The position numbers were made by a program, and so were the translations under genes. Shown here piece after piece: positions 55,995 to 64,000 of a stretch of 64,000 nt of DNA; position 1 is the stretch's first letter, and each line of letters begins with the position of its first letter. The notes beneath the pieces are model-generated. The model did not search any database. It saw only the letters and a list, made by a program, of their open reading frames with translations, and was not told the DNA's origin. The DNA is from DASQUK01 sp963717085 (GTDB lineage Bacteria > Actinomycetota > Acidimicrobiia > Acidimicrobiales > VFJN01), in contig CAVQVM010000002.1 of NCBI GenBank assembly GCA_963717085.1, positions 186,001 to 250,000 of the forward strand, written 5' to 3'.

Positions 55995-57286
55995 TCGACG
56001 GCGTAGACCTGGCCGTCGGCCGCTGGCGGGCGCGACCGGCCCACCAGCCCGGCGACCACGATGATGGTCACGAGGTAGGGCAGCATCAGCAGGAACTCGG
56101 ACGGGATCGGCGTGTCGAGCACGGCCAACCGGTTCTGCAGCTCCTCTGAGAACGCAAAGACCAGTGCGGCGATGAACGCTCCCACGGGATGCCAGCGCCC
56201 GAAGATGAGGGCCGCCAGCGCGATGAAGCCCCGGCCCGCGGTCATGTTCTCGTCGAAGCTGCTGACCGCATCGAGCGTGAACCACGTGCCACCGAGGCCG
56301 GCGACCGCGCCGCCGAGCATCACCGCGCGGTACCGCGTGCGGAGCACGTTGATGCCCACCGTGTCCGCGGCCCGGGGGTGCTCGCCGACCGACCGGAGGC
56401 GCAGCCCCCAGCGCGTCCGGAAGAGCGCCCACCACAACCCGAACACCAGCAAGAACAGCAGGTACACGTAGATGGTGTTGTCGAACAGCAGCGGCCCGAG
56501 GAACGGGATGCGGTCGAGGCCAGGGATGCCGAACGCCCGGAAGGATCCGGGCTCGTTGAGGCTCGGGTACTCGACCAGCACCCGGGCCGTGAGGTAGCTG
56601 GTCATCCCCAGGGCGAAGAAGTTGATCACCGTGCCGCCGATGATCTGGTCGACGCGGTACCGGATCGACATCACACCGAGGAACGCACCGAGCAGCACCC
56701 CGACGGCGACCCCGCTGAGAAGGCCGACCCACGTGCTGTCGGCGGCGCTGGCCGTGATGGCGGCGGTGAACGCCGCGGTGAGCAGCATGCCCTCGATGCC
56801 GATGTTGATCACGCCGGAACGCTCGCAGAGCAGACCCGCCAAGGCGCCGAGCGCCAAGGGGATCGACCGGCGCAACGTGCCGTCGAGCAGGCCGAGGATG
56901 CTGATGTCGTCGCCGCGCGCCGCCCAGACGAGGAGCGCGACGACGAAGAGGACGAGGGCGATGCCGAAGACGAGGTAAATGCGCTTGCGGACCACCCCGA
57001 CGAGCAGGAGCGCGCCCAGCCCCAGGATCAGGATGGCGAGGACGATTGCCGTGGCCCTCGCCGGCAGGGTGAGGTCGGGGATCTGCACGGCGTCGGACTC
57101 GCGGCTGAACACGAACGTGAAGTCGAGTCCCGACTCGCTGCCCAGCCCGAACGCGATCAGCGCGATCAGGCCGAGCACCAGCGTGGCGATGCCGAAGCCG
57201 ATGCGCCGGTGGCGCTGAGGGTCGGCGGTCTCGAGCCACGGCTCCTCCTCCGGGGCCGGCGCGAGGGGCTCGGTGAGCGTGGCCAT
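55991..57286 (-). CDS. Nucleoside ABC transporter permease (NupQ/BmpC type)
   Basis: 431 residues with a hydrophilic N-terminus (1-30), helices near 30-50, 75-100 and 105-125, and then the BPD_transp_2 module (LCERSGVINIGIEGMLL, YRVDQIIGGTVINFFALGM, LRLRSVGEHPRAADTVGINV). These are typical of the purine/pyrimidine nucleoside importers (YufQ/NupQ). It pairs with the second permease at 57289. Start at ATG 57286, two bases after the upstream stop. Confidence 0.92.
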   Translation of the reverse strand: MATLTEPLAPAPEEEPWLETADPQRHRRIGFGIATLVLGLIALIAFGLGSESGLDFTFVFSRESDAVQIPDLTLPARATAIVLAILILGLGALLLVGVVRKRIYLVFGIALVLFVVALLVWAARGDDISILGLLDGTLRRSIPLALGALAGLLCERSGVINIGIEGMLLTAAFTAAITASAADSTWVGLLSGVAVGVLLGAFLGVMSIRYRVDQIIGGTVINFFALGMTSYLTARVLVEYPSLNEPGSFRAFGIPGLDRIPFLGPLLFDNTIYVYLLFLLVFGLWWALFRTRWGLRLRSVGEHPRAADTVGINVLRTRYRAVMLGGAVAGLGGTWFTLDAVSSFDENMTAGRGFIALAALIFGRWHPVGAFIAALVFAFSEELQNRLAVLDTPIPSEFLLMLPYLVTIIVVAGLVGRSRPPAADGQVYAVE

Positions 57287-57288
57287 GG

Positions 57289-58521
57289 CTATGCCCCCCA
57301 GCTCGTGGTGAAGGTCTGGCCCGTGCCCCGGCCGGCCCGGATGCGGTAGATGCCCCGCACGAGCGCCGGTGCCGCCACGAACAGGATGATCAGCGCCTGG
57401 ATCACAACGATGATGTCGACCGGGGTCGACGTGGCAGCCTGCATGCCGGTGGCGCCGGACCGGAACACGCCGAACAGGAAGGCGGCGCCGAGGACACCGG
57501 CCGGGTTGGCTCGCCCCAGCAGGGCCACGGCGATGGCATCGAAGCCGATGAAGGAGTAGTACCGAGTGGTGAGGCTGAAGCTGGGTCGCCCCAGGATGTT
57601 GGTCGTACCCGCCAGCCCGGCCAACCCGCCGGCGACCAGCATGGCCAGGATGTAGGTGCCGCCGACCGCCATGCCGGCATAGCGCGACGCGAACGGATTC
57701 GCTCCGACGGCGCGCATCCGGAAGCCCACCGTCGACCGGTCCAGGAGCCACCAGACGACGACGGCGGCGCCCAGGGCGATGAACAAACCAGCGTGGACCA
57801 CGATGTTGCCGAAGCTCACCTCGGGGAGCCGCGCCGACTCGGCGACCGCCTTGGAGATCGGGTCCTCCCGGCCCGGACGCTGGAACGCGTCCGTGCGCAG
57901 CGCGTAGTCGAGCAGGTAATAGGAGATGTAGTTGAGCATGATCGTGGTGATCACCTCGTGGGCGCCGGTGCGGGCCTTGAGCACGCCGGCGATGCCACCC
58001 CACACGGCGCCCCCCACGAACCCGGCGATCACCGCCAGCGGCAGGTGGATGGCCTTCGGCAGGTCCCAGGTGAACCCCACCCAGCCGGCGCAGGTCGCCC
58101 CGATGATGAGCTGGCCGGTGGCGCCGATGTTGAACAGTCCGGCCCGGAACGCGACTGCCACGGACAACCCCGCGAGGGCCAGCGGGGTCGCCTCCACCAG
58201 CGTGCGGCCGATGGCGGCCTGGGTTCCGAGGGAACTGGTGTAGAGGCCCTTGTAGGAGTCGTAGACGATGTTCCACGAGTCCGACAGCGTCTCGCCCGGG
58301 TGGCTGAAGAACCCGCCCCAGGAGTCGAGTGTGTCCGGGTCGGAGAAGATGATGACCAGCCCGCCGATCGCCAGCGCCGTGACCAGGGCCAGCACGGGCA
58401 CCAGCAGGCTGTTGGCCAGGGAGCCCAGCCACGCCAACGGCCCCGACCTCGCCGCCGCGGTCGGGGCGCCGGCGCCATCACCGGACGGGCCCGGTGGCGC
58501 GGTGGCCTCGGTGACGGTCAC
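57289..58521 (-). CDS. Nucleoside ABC transporter permease (NupP/BmpB type)
   Basis: 410 residues. BPD_transp_2 features: FRAGLFNIGATGQLIIGATC, GFRMRAVGANPFASRYAGMA and GLAGTTNILGRPSF. It belongs to the first-permease class of the BMP-linked nucleoside importers (YufP/NupP). The GTG at 58521 overlaps the ATPase stop by 4 bases, and only two bases separate its stop from the next permease start, so the three are tightly coupled. Confidence 0.92.
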   Translation of the reverse strand: MTVTEATAPPGPSGDGAGAPTAAARSGPLAWLGSLANSLLVPVLALVTALAIGGLVIIFSDPDTLDSWGGFFSHPGETLSDSWNIVYDSYKGLYTSSLGTQAAIGRTLVEATPLALAGLSVAVAFRAGLFNIGATGQLIIGATCAGWVGFTWDLPKAIHLPLAVIAGFVGGAVWGGIAGVLKARTGAHEVITTIMLNYISYYLLDYALRTDAFQRPGREDPISKAVAESARLPEVSFGNIVVHAGLFIALGAAVVVWWLLDRSTVGFRMRAVGANPFASRYAGMAVGGTYILAMLVAGGLAGLAGTTNILGRPSFSLTTRYYSFIGFDAIAVALLGRANPAGVLGAAFLFGVFRSGATGMQAATSTPVDIIVVIQALIILFVAAPALVRGIYRIRAGRGTGQTFTTSWGA

Positions 58522-60074
58522 GTGACCGTCACCTCCTCCTCGCCGGCGGGAACCTCGACCTCCGCCGCCTCCTCCACGGCGCCGGCCATGAGCAGGCCGA
58601 TCCGTTCGCGGCTGGCTTCCTCGCGATTCAGGACCCCGACGATCCGGCCCCGGTAGATGACCGCGACCCGGTCGGCGAGCGCCAGCACCTCGTCCAGCTC
58701 CGACGAGTTGAGCAGGACGCCGACCCCCTCGTCCCGCTTGGCGACTACCTGGCGGTGGATGTACTGGATCGATCCCACGTCCAGGCCCCGGGTCGGCTGC
58801 GAGAGCACCAGCAGCCGGTCGGCGTGGAAGAACTCTCGGGCGATGATCACCTTCTGCTGGTTGCCGCCCGACAGCGTCGATACCGCCGACTGCACCGATG
58901 CAGTGCGGACGTCGAACTGCTCGACCAGTTCCTCCGCGTGCTTGCGGACGGCCCGGCGGTCGATGCGCAGGCGCCGCGAGAACGGCCGCTCCTCGATCTG
59001 GTTGAGCACCAGGTTGGAGGAGACCGCGAACGAGCCGATCAGCCCGTCCCGCTGACGGTCCTCGGGCACATGGGCCAAGCCGGCGCGGAAGAGGTCGTCC
59101 GGCGCCCAGCCGGTGACGTCGCGGCCGTCGAATCGCACCGACCCCGACCGGGGCGGGCGCATGCCGGTGATCGCCTCGACCAGCTCGGTCTGGCCATTTC
59201 CCTGCACCCCCGCCAAGGCCACGATCTCGCCGGCGTTGACCTCGAGGCTCACCCCGTCGACCACCCTTTGCCCCCGGTCGTCGCCGACCACGAGGTCATC
59301 GACGGCGAGGACCGGCTCGCCCGGCGTCGCCGGCGCCTTGTCGACGACGAGCTTCACGTCGCGTCCGACCATCATCGTGGCCAATGCCTGCTCGTCGGTC
59401 TCACCTGGCGTGGTGTGGCCCACGACCTTGCCGTTGCGGAGCACGCTGATGTCGTCGGCGATGGCGAGCACCTCCCGGAGCTTGTGGCTGATGAAGATGA
59501 GCGAGCGGTCACCTTCGGCCAGTTGGCGGACGATCTCCATCAGCTCCGCGATCTCGGGAGGCGTGAGCACGGCGGTCGGTTCGTCGAGGATGAGGCAGCG
59601 GGCGTCGCGGTACAGCGCCTTGAGGATCTCGACGCGCTGCTGCACGCCCACCGGGAGATCCTCGATCGTGGCATCGGGGTCGACGGCCAGCCCATAACGC
59701 TCGGACAGATCTGCGACACGTTCGTGCGCCTCGTGGCGCTGAATGCTGCCGAACCGACCGGTGGGCTCGACGCCGAGCATCACGTTCTCGGCCACCGTGA
59801 AGACGGGGACGAGCATGAAGTGCTGATGGACCATGCCGATGCCGGCGGCGATCGCATCGGCAGGCGACCGGGCACGCAGCGGCTGACCGTCGAGCAGGAT
59901 CTCGCCCTCATCGGGCCGGTAGAGCCCGAAGAGGATGTTCATGAGCGTGGACTTGCCCGCCCCGTTCTCGCCGAGCAGGGCGTGGACCTCTCCGCTGTCC
60001 ACGGAGAGGTCCACGCCGTCGCACGCCACCACACCGGGGAACCGCTTGGTGATGCCCCGGAGTTCGACCTTCAT
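58518..60074 (-). CDS. Nucleoside ABC transporter ATP-binding protein (two NBDs, NupO type)
   Basis: 518 residues with two nucleotide-binding domains. NBD1: Walker A LLGENGAGKSTLMNILFGLY (with the usual GENGAGKST), Walker B LILDEPTAVLTPPEI. NBD2 has the degenerate P-loop AGVQGNGQTELVEAITGMRP, the signature LSGGNQQKVIIAREF and LLVLSQPTRGLDVGSI. This is the sugar/nucleoside-importer layout (RbsA/YufO type). It powers the two permeases with the BMP lipoprotein. Confidence 0.93.
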   Translation of the reverse strand: MKVELRGITKRFPGVVACDGVDLSVDSGEVHALLGENGAGKSTLMNILFGLYRPDEGEILLDGQPLRARSPADAIAAGIGMVHQHFMLVPVFTVAENVMLGVEPTGRFGSIQRHEAHERVADLSERYGLAVDPDATIEDLPVGVQQRVEILKALYRDARCLILDEPTAVLTPPEIAELMEIVRQLAEGDRSLIFISHKLREVLAIADDISVLRNGKVVGHTTPGETDEQALATMMVGRDVKLVVDKAPATPGEPVLAVDDLVVGDDRGQRVVDGVSLEVNAGEIVALAGVQGNGQTELVEAITGMRPPRSGSVRFDGRDVTGWAPDDLFRAGLAHVPEDRQRDGLIGSFAVSSNLVLNQIEERPFSRRLRIDRRAVRKHAEELVEQFDVRTASVQSAVSTLSGGNQQKVIIAREFFHADRLLVLSQPTRGLDVGSIQYIHRQVVAKRDEGVGVLLNSSELDEVLALADRVAVIYRGRIVGVLNREEASRERIGLLMAGAVEEAAEVEVPAGEEEVTVT

Positions 60075-60110
60075 GTCGTCGGCGTCTTCAGCGGATCGTC
60101 GATTGCCCGG

Positions 60111-61223
60111 TCAACCCTGCGGCATCGTTTCGATCTCGCCGTCGATGATCTGCTGGCGCAGGTCGTCGACCGCGGTCTTCAGCTCGTCGGGGACCTGGTT
60201 GTCGAACTCGTTGAACGGGCCCAGGGCCACGCCCTCGTTCTCGAGCGTGCCGGTGTAGAGCCCGCCCTCGAAGTTGTCGTCGGCGGCCTCGACGGTGACG
60301 TCGTGCACGGCCACGTCCATGTTCTTCATGACCGAGGTCAGGAACAGGTCGCAGTCGTCGGCCACGCTGACGCAGCCGTCGGTGTCGACCCAGATGACCT
60401 TGGCGTTGCTGTCCGGGCGGGCGCGGATGGCCTCGATCGTGCCCAGTCCCACGGGCCCTGCCACCGGCATGATGACATCGGCCCCCTGGTCCAGCAGCCC
60501 CTCGGTGGTGGCCCTTCCCTTGGCCTGGTCCTCGAAGTCGCCGGTGAACAGCCCGTCGTCGGCGGCGTTGTCCCAGCCCTCGAGCTGGACGTCGGTGCCG
60601 TTGTCCTCGTTGTACTTCTCGATGCCGAGCTGGAAGCCCTTCATGAAGATCGTCACCGTGGGGATGTTGATGCCCCCGTAGGTGCCGACCGTCCCGGACT
60701 CGCTCATGCCGGCGGCCACGTAGCCGGCGAGGAACGCCGCCTGGTCGGTCGAGAACGTCAACTCCTTGACGTTGGGGAACTCGTCAGCGGGGTCGCCGGC
60801 GTCGGTGCTGTAGTCGTAGTCGACGATGGCGAAGTTCTGGTCGGGGTTCGCCGTCGCGGCGTCGGCGGTCGCGCCCCCGAGCAGGAACCCGACCGTGACG
60901 ATCAGGTCGCAGCCCTGGTCGAGGAAGCTCTGGATGTTGGGCGCGAAGTCGGATTCCGCCTGCGACTCGAGCACGGCGGGCTCGAAGCCGAGCTCGTCGG
61001 CCGCCTCCTGCACCCCCGCATAGGCCGTCTGGTTGAACGAGCGGTCGTCAACGCCACCCGTGTCGGTGACCTGGCAGGCCGTGAAGTCGGTCGCGGCCCC
61101 GCCGCCACCCCCACCCTCTTCGGTGGTGTCGGTTGATGAATCGTCGTCGTCGCCGCAGGCCGCGGCGACGAGTGCCAGCCCTAAGAGGACCGCCAGCCCC
61201 TTGAGGACCCGTCGCTGTCGCAT
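60111..61223 (-). CDS. BMP family nucleoside-binding lipoprotein
   Basis: 370 residues. Signal peptide with lipobox LVAAACG (acylated C23), then an acidic DDDDSSTDTTEEGGGG linker. The BMP (PF02608) domain shows VTDTGGVDDRSFNQTAYAGV, MPVAGPVGLGTIEAIRARPD and IWVDTDGCVSVADDCDLFLT. It is the extracellular binding subunit that delivers nucleosides to the permeases encoded downstream. It is first in the seven-gene run; an 18-bp palindrome lies 27 bases upstream. Confidence 0.94.
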   Translation of the reverse strand: MRQRRVLKGLAVLLGLALVAAACGDDDDSSTDTTEEGGGGGGAATDFTACQVTDTGGVDDRSFNQTAYAGVQEAADELGFEPAVLESQAESDFAPNIQSFLDQGCDLIVTVGFLLGGATADAATANPDQNFAIVDYDYSTDAGDPADEFPNVKELTFSTDQAAFLAGYVAAGMSESGTVGTYGGINIPTVTIFMKGFQLGIEKYNEDNGTDVQLEGWDNAADDGLFTGDFEDQAKGRATTEGLLDQGADVIMPVAGPVGLGTIEAIRARPDSNAKVIWVDTDGCVSVADDCDLFLTSVMKNMDVAVHDVTVEAADDNFEGGLYTGTLENEGVALGPFNEFDNQVPDELKTAVDDLRQQIIDGEIETMPQG

Positions 61224-61249
61224 CTGGAGTCTCCTGTCCGAAAAGCCGT

Positions 61250-61267
61250 GTGGCCCGCGCGGGCCAC
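61250..61267. promoter_or_regulatory. Perfect 18-bp palindrome GTGGCCCGCGCGGGCCAC
   Basis: It sits in the 80-base gap between the divergent bmp lipoprotein gene (start 61223) and phosphohexomutase gene (start 61304), with 9-bp perfect arms and no spacer. Position and symmetry suggest an operator controlling the salvage operon and perhaps the mutase. High GC content raises the chance of random palindromes, but 18 bp perfect remains notable. Confidence 0.5.
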
Positions 61268-61303
61268 GGCCCGCACGTTAGTCACTCCGTAGGATCGGGG
61301 CCG

Positions 61304-63004
61304 ATGACTCCGGACGATCTGGTCGCTGCGGCGCGCGTATGGCGCGACGAGGATCCCGACCCCGACACCAGGGCCGAGGTCGAGCGCCTGCTGGACGGAA
61401 ACGGCGCGGTGCCGAACCTCGACGGCCTCAGGGACCGCTTCGGGGCCTCGCTGGCCTTCGGGACCGCGGGCCTGCGCGGGGAGATGGGGGCCGGGCCCAA
61501 CCGCATGAACCGGGTGACGGTCATGCGGGCCACCGCCGGGCTGGCCCGGTACCTGGCGGACACCGGGCACGCCGGCCAGCCGGTGATCGTGGGCTTCGAC
61601 GCTCGCCACGGGTCGGCGACGTTCGCGGCGGACGCAGCGGCCGTCCTGGCTGGCGCGGGGTTCACGGTCCACCTCGCCGATGGGCCCATACCGACGCCGG
61701 TCCTGGCGTTCGGTGTCCGGCATCTCGGCGCCTGCGCCGGCGTCCAGGTCACGGCCAGCCACAATCCGCCCCGGGACAACGGCTACAAGGTGTACCTGGG
61801 CGACGGCGCGCAGATCATCCCGCCGGCCGACGAGGACATCGCCGCCCGCATCGACGCCGTCGGGCCGCTGGGGTCGGTGGAACGCGCTCCGGCCGGCGAC
61901 CCCCGAGTGGTGCGTGTCGGCGCCGACCTGGTCCGGGCGTACGTGGCCGGTGCAGTGAGCACGGCGCCTCGACGCTCGGGGTCGATCGGTCGCAAGCTGC
62001 GGGTCGTGTACACGCCAATGCACGGCGTGGCCCGCGACGTGTTGCTGGCGGCGTTCGCCCGGGCGGGTTTTCCGGACCCCGCGGTCGTGCCGGAGCAGTC
62101 GGAGCCCGATCCGGACTTTCCCACGGTGGCCTTCCCCAACCCCGAGGAGCCCGGCGCCCTGGACCTGGCGCTCGGCCTGGCGACCGAGCGGGGCGCCGAT
62201 GTGGTCATCGCGAACGACCCCGACGGCGACCGGCTCGCCGTCGCCGTCCCGGGCCGGCCGGGGGGCGGGTGGCGGGCGCTCACCGGCGACGAGATCGGCG
62301 TCCTCCTGGCCGACTGGCTGCTCGAGCCGGGCGGCGGCGATGACCGGCTGGTGGTCACGACCGTTGTGTCGTCGTCGATGCTGGGTCGGCTTGCCGAGGC
62401 GAGGGGGGTGGCGTTCGCCGAGACCTTGACCGGGTTCAAGTGGGTCGTCCGCCCGGCGCTCGAGCGGCCAGAGCTGCGCTTCGTGTACGGCTACGAGGAG
62501 GCGCTGGGGTCGTGCGTGGGCACGCTGGTGCGCGACAAGGACGGCATCACGGCGGCGCTGGCGTTCGTCGACCTGGTCGCCGCCGAGAAGGAGCGGGGCC
62601 GCAGCGTGCTCGACCGCCTCGACGACCTTGCCCGCGAGCTGGGCGTCCATGCCACCGGTCAGCGTTCGATCCCCTTCGAAGGACTCGACGGGATGGCGCG
62701 CATGGAGGCCGCGGTCGACGCGCTGGCAGCCGCCCCGCCGGAGACGTTGATCGGGGTGCCGGTGCTCGAGGTCGAGGACCTCCGGCGGGGTGAGCGCCTG
62801 CCGCCCACCGAAGGGATCGTGCTGCGGGCCGAGGGCGTCCGCCTGGTGGTGCGCCCCTCGGGCACGGAACCGAAGCTCAAGTGCTACGCCGAGGCGGTCG
62901 TCCCGGTTACCGGTGACCGTCAAGCGGACCTGGCCGCGGCTCGCGCGGAGGGCGCGGCGAGCGTGACGGCCCTGCTCGACGCCGCGGTCGGTCTGGTGAC
63001 CTGA
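61304..63004 (+). CDS. Phospho-sugar mutase (PMM/PGM family, PmmB type)
   Basis: 566 residues. All four family motifs are seen: catalytic Ser in VTASHNPPRDNGYKVY, metal loop NDPDGDRLAVAVP, sugar loop GYEEALGSCVG and phosphate loop RPSGTEPKLKCYAE. The N-terminal ASLAFGTAGLRGEMGAGPNR is of the long PGM2/PmmB type that includes mammalian phosphopentomutase PGM2. Its neighbours suggest a pentose-phosphate role (ribose 1-phosphate to ribose 5-phosphate) as much as hexose mutase. ATG at 61304. In M. tuberculosis pmmB is likewise next to upp. Confidence 0.9.
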   Translation: MTPDDLVAAARVWRDEDPDPDTRAEVERLLDGNGAVPNLDGLRDRFGASLAFGTAGLRGEMGAGPNRMNRVTVMRATAGLARYLADTGHAGQPVIVGFDARHGSATFAADAAAVLAGAGFTVHLADGPIPTPVLAFGVRHLGACAGVQVTASHNPPRDNGYKVYLGDGAQIIPPADEDIAARIDAVGPLGSVERAPAGDPRVVRVGADLVRAYVAGAVSTAPRRSGSIGRKLRVVYTPMHGVARDVLLAAFARAGFPDPAVVPEQSEPDPDFPTVAFPNPEEPGALDLALGLATERGADVVIANDPDGDRLAVAVPGRPGGGWRALTGDEIGVLLADWLLEPGGGDDRLVVTTVVSSSMLGRLAEARGVAFAETLTGFKWVVRPALERPELRFVYGYEEALGSCVGTLVRDKDGITAALAFVDLVAAEKERGRSVLDRLDDLARELGVHATGQRSIPFEGLDGMARMEAAVDALAAAPPETLIGVPVLEVEDLRRGERLPPTEGIVLRAEGVRLVVRPSGTEPKLKCYAEAVVPVTGDRQADLAAARAEGAASVTALLDAAVGLVT

Positions 63005-63019
63005 CCCGGGCGGGGGCGT

Positions 63020-63643
63020 CTACGCGGTTCCGAAGAGGCGGTCGCCGGCATCGCCCAGCCCCGGGACGATGAAGGCCCGCTCGTCGAGGTGGTCGTCGAC
63101 GGCCGCCGTGACCACCCGCTCGACCAGTCCCGACTCCTCGACCCGCCGGAGCCCCTCGGGGGCCGCCAGCACGCAGACGCCGGTCATCGGCCCGGCGCCA
63201 CGGTTTCGCAGGAGCCGGCAGGCGTGCTCGAGCGATCCGCCGGTGGCGAGCATGGGGTCGAGCACCAGGACTGGGCGGCCCGCGAGGTCGGCCGGCACCG
63301 AGTTCATGTAGGGCTCGGGCTGGAGCGTCTCCTCGTTGCGCGACACCCCGACGAAGGCGGTCTCGGTCTCGGGCAGCAGGCCGATGACGGCGCCGTGGAG
63401 CCCGAGGCCGGCGCGCAGCACAGGCACCACCAGGGGGGGACTGGCGATCCGGACGCCGGTGGCGGGCCCCATGGGGGTGAGGATGTCGACGGGCTCGGTC
63501 GGCAGCGTGCGACACGCTTCGTAGACGAGCATGCCGGCGAGCTCATCCATGGCCAGGCGGAAGGTGGCACGGTCCGTCGTCTCGTCGCGTAGCCGTGTGA
63601 GCAGCCGGGCGGCCAGCGGATGGTCGACGGTGAGGACGTCCAT
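63020..63643 (-). CDS. upp: Uracil phosphoribosyltransferase
   Basis: 207 residues, the normal family length. The PRPP-binding loop is VLVLDPMLATGGSLEHACRL and the uracil-binding C-terminus is ERAFIVPGLGDAGDRLFGT. It recycles uracil, released by the phosphorylase, to UMP. Convergent with the mutase gene (15 bases between stops). ATG at 63643 starts DVLTVDHPLAARLLTRLRD. Confidence 0.95.
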   Translation of the reverse strand: MDVLTVDHPLAARLLTRLRDETTDRATFRLAMDELAGMLVYEACRTLPTEPVDILTPMGPATGVRIASPPLVVPVLRAGLGLHGAVIGLLPETETAFVGVSRNEETLQPEPYMNSVPADLAGRPVLVLDPMLATGGSLEHACRLLRNRGAGPMTGVCVLAAPEGLRRVEESGLVERVVTAAVDDHLDERAFIVPGLGDAGDRLFGTA

Positions 63644-63730
63644 ACGGGTGCGCAGTCTCGCGGATGACGACGGCCCTCCGGGCGATCGCCGGCAAGTGGC
63701 CTGGGACTGAGCGACATCGTCCCCGGGTAG

Positions 63731-63892
63731 TCGTCGTGCATCGCCTCGGACCATGAACCACGCGCTCCGCGGGTCGCCGGGGCGGCAAACGCGGTCCACA
63801 GGGGCAGCGCCACGCCCGACGCCGAGCTCGTGGAGCGCCTGGCCGAGGAGATCGAGGTGTCGGAGGTGACCGGGGTGGGACGCGGGCCCTGA
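63731..63892 (+). pseudogene. Possible C-terminal remnant of an unknown gene
   Basis: A short frame, bounded upstream by a TAG, has no ATG or GTG near its beginning but a sensible protein end: SATPDAELVERLAEEIEVSE followed by VTGVGRGP and TGA at 63890-63892. The helical, acidic tail looks like coding sequence rather than spacer. The family is not recognised. It lies between upp (leftward) and an aldo/keto reductase gene. Confidence 0.3.
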
Positions 63893-63910
63893 GCGGCTAG
63901 GAAGGAGCTC

Positions 63911-64000
63911 ATGACCGACACCCCAACCGCTGCGGCCGCCGGCACGATCTCCATCGGCGACGACCTGTCCGTCAACCGCCTCGGCTTTGGCGCCATGCGC
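63911..64000 (+). CDS. Aldo/keto reductase, N-terminal fragment at window edge
   Basis: 30 codons are visible from ATG 63911, which follows AAGGAG. The sequence ends DDLSVNRLGFGAMR, the typical AKR opening (xLGFGxMR), so the rest of the barrel lies outside the window. Confidence 0.75.
   Translation, partial: MTDTPTAAAAGTISIGDDLSVNRLGFGAMR

Noticed and set aside
58755..61136. 793-codon open frame on the plus strand
   Set aside because: Antisense to the well-supported ATPase and BMP genes; the composition is that of a shadow frame.
1..64000. CRISPR array, tRNA, rRNA or insertion sequence
   Set aside because: No regularly spaced repeats, transposase motifs, terminal repeats or RNA gene signatures were found on either strand by eye; a covariance-model search would be the decisive test.

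Overview
The window is GC-rich, densely packed bacterial chromosome. A WhiB regulator, a 13E12-type DUF222/HNH protein, DUF1918, SCO6745-family and TIGR03084-family proteins, an Rv2578c-type radical SAM protein, frequent GTG starts, ATGA/GTGA overlaps and a probable leaderless promoter together point to an actinobacterium, perhaps Acidimicrobiia or a relative (inference from gene content; no rRNA or tRNA is visible). No phage, insertion sequence, CRISPR array or replication origin was seen.

Layout. 0-5.9 kb: an ABCG-like transporter gene cut by the left edge, a DUF4395 membrane protein, an amidohydrolase followed closely by an unusual Rieske-helical fusion protein, and an EamA exporter. 5.9-9.5 kb: a 36-codon in-frame remnant of a RibD/DHFR-type reductase, a 19-bp-arm palindrome, and a PadR-ATPase-FtsX permease operon. 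9.5-13.3 kb: a hydrolase remnant, WhiB, a mini membrane protein, a shortened DUF899 protein divergent from a SigG-like ECF sigma factor, and a cyclase. 13.7-21.4 kb: a second MacB-like exporter, a PNPOx-fold protein, PPK2 and an AfsR/BTAD-type regulator. 21.8-29.4 kb: a two-helix membrane protein, SDR, GT-C-like membrane protein, an ArsR-AHSA1 pair, a lytic transglycosylase with a very long Pro/Thr tail, and a DUF4331 cluster with a Tat-signal protein. 29.5-36.3 kb: AraC, VOC, DUF1918, MarR-GNAT, HTH_42, SCO6745, alcohol dehydrogenase and LLM oxidoreductase genes. 36.5-45 kb: SNF2 helicase plus small partner, an intein-containing radical SAM protein, TetR, and a four-gene overlapping run GNAT / cNMP-fold / PEP-mutase-like / TIGR03084.

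45-63.7 kb is dominated by nucleoside uptake and salvage. A seven-gene minus-strand operon encodes a BMP lipoprotein, a double ATPase, two permeases, cytidine deaminase, thymidine phosphorylase and adenosine deaminase, with a phosphohexomutase-family gene divergent from it and upp beside that. Some 4-8 kb away a deoC-ALDH-ALDH-like-VOC run can cleave deoxyribose 5-phosphate and oxidise the acetaldehyde. Together they would import nucleosides, deaminate and phosphorolyse them, recycle uracil to UMP and send the sugar to central metabolism. The same enzyme set (pmmB, upp, add, deoA, cdd) clusters in Mycobacterium tuberculosis, without this transporter as far as I recall.

No wholly new system is evident. 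The best leads are the Rieske-helical fusion, the mini-intein splitting a radical SAM cysteine motif, the split acetyltransferase/cNMP-fold pair, the catalytically empty ALDH partner in the deoC operon, several strong palindromes, and a number of decayed or internally deleted genes.
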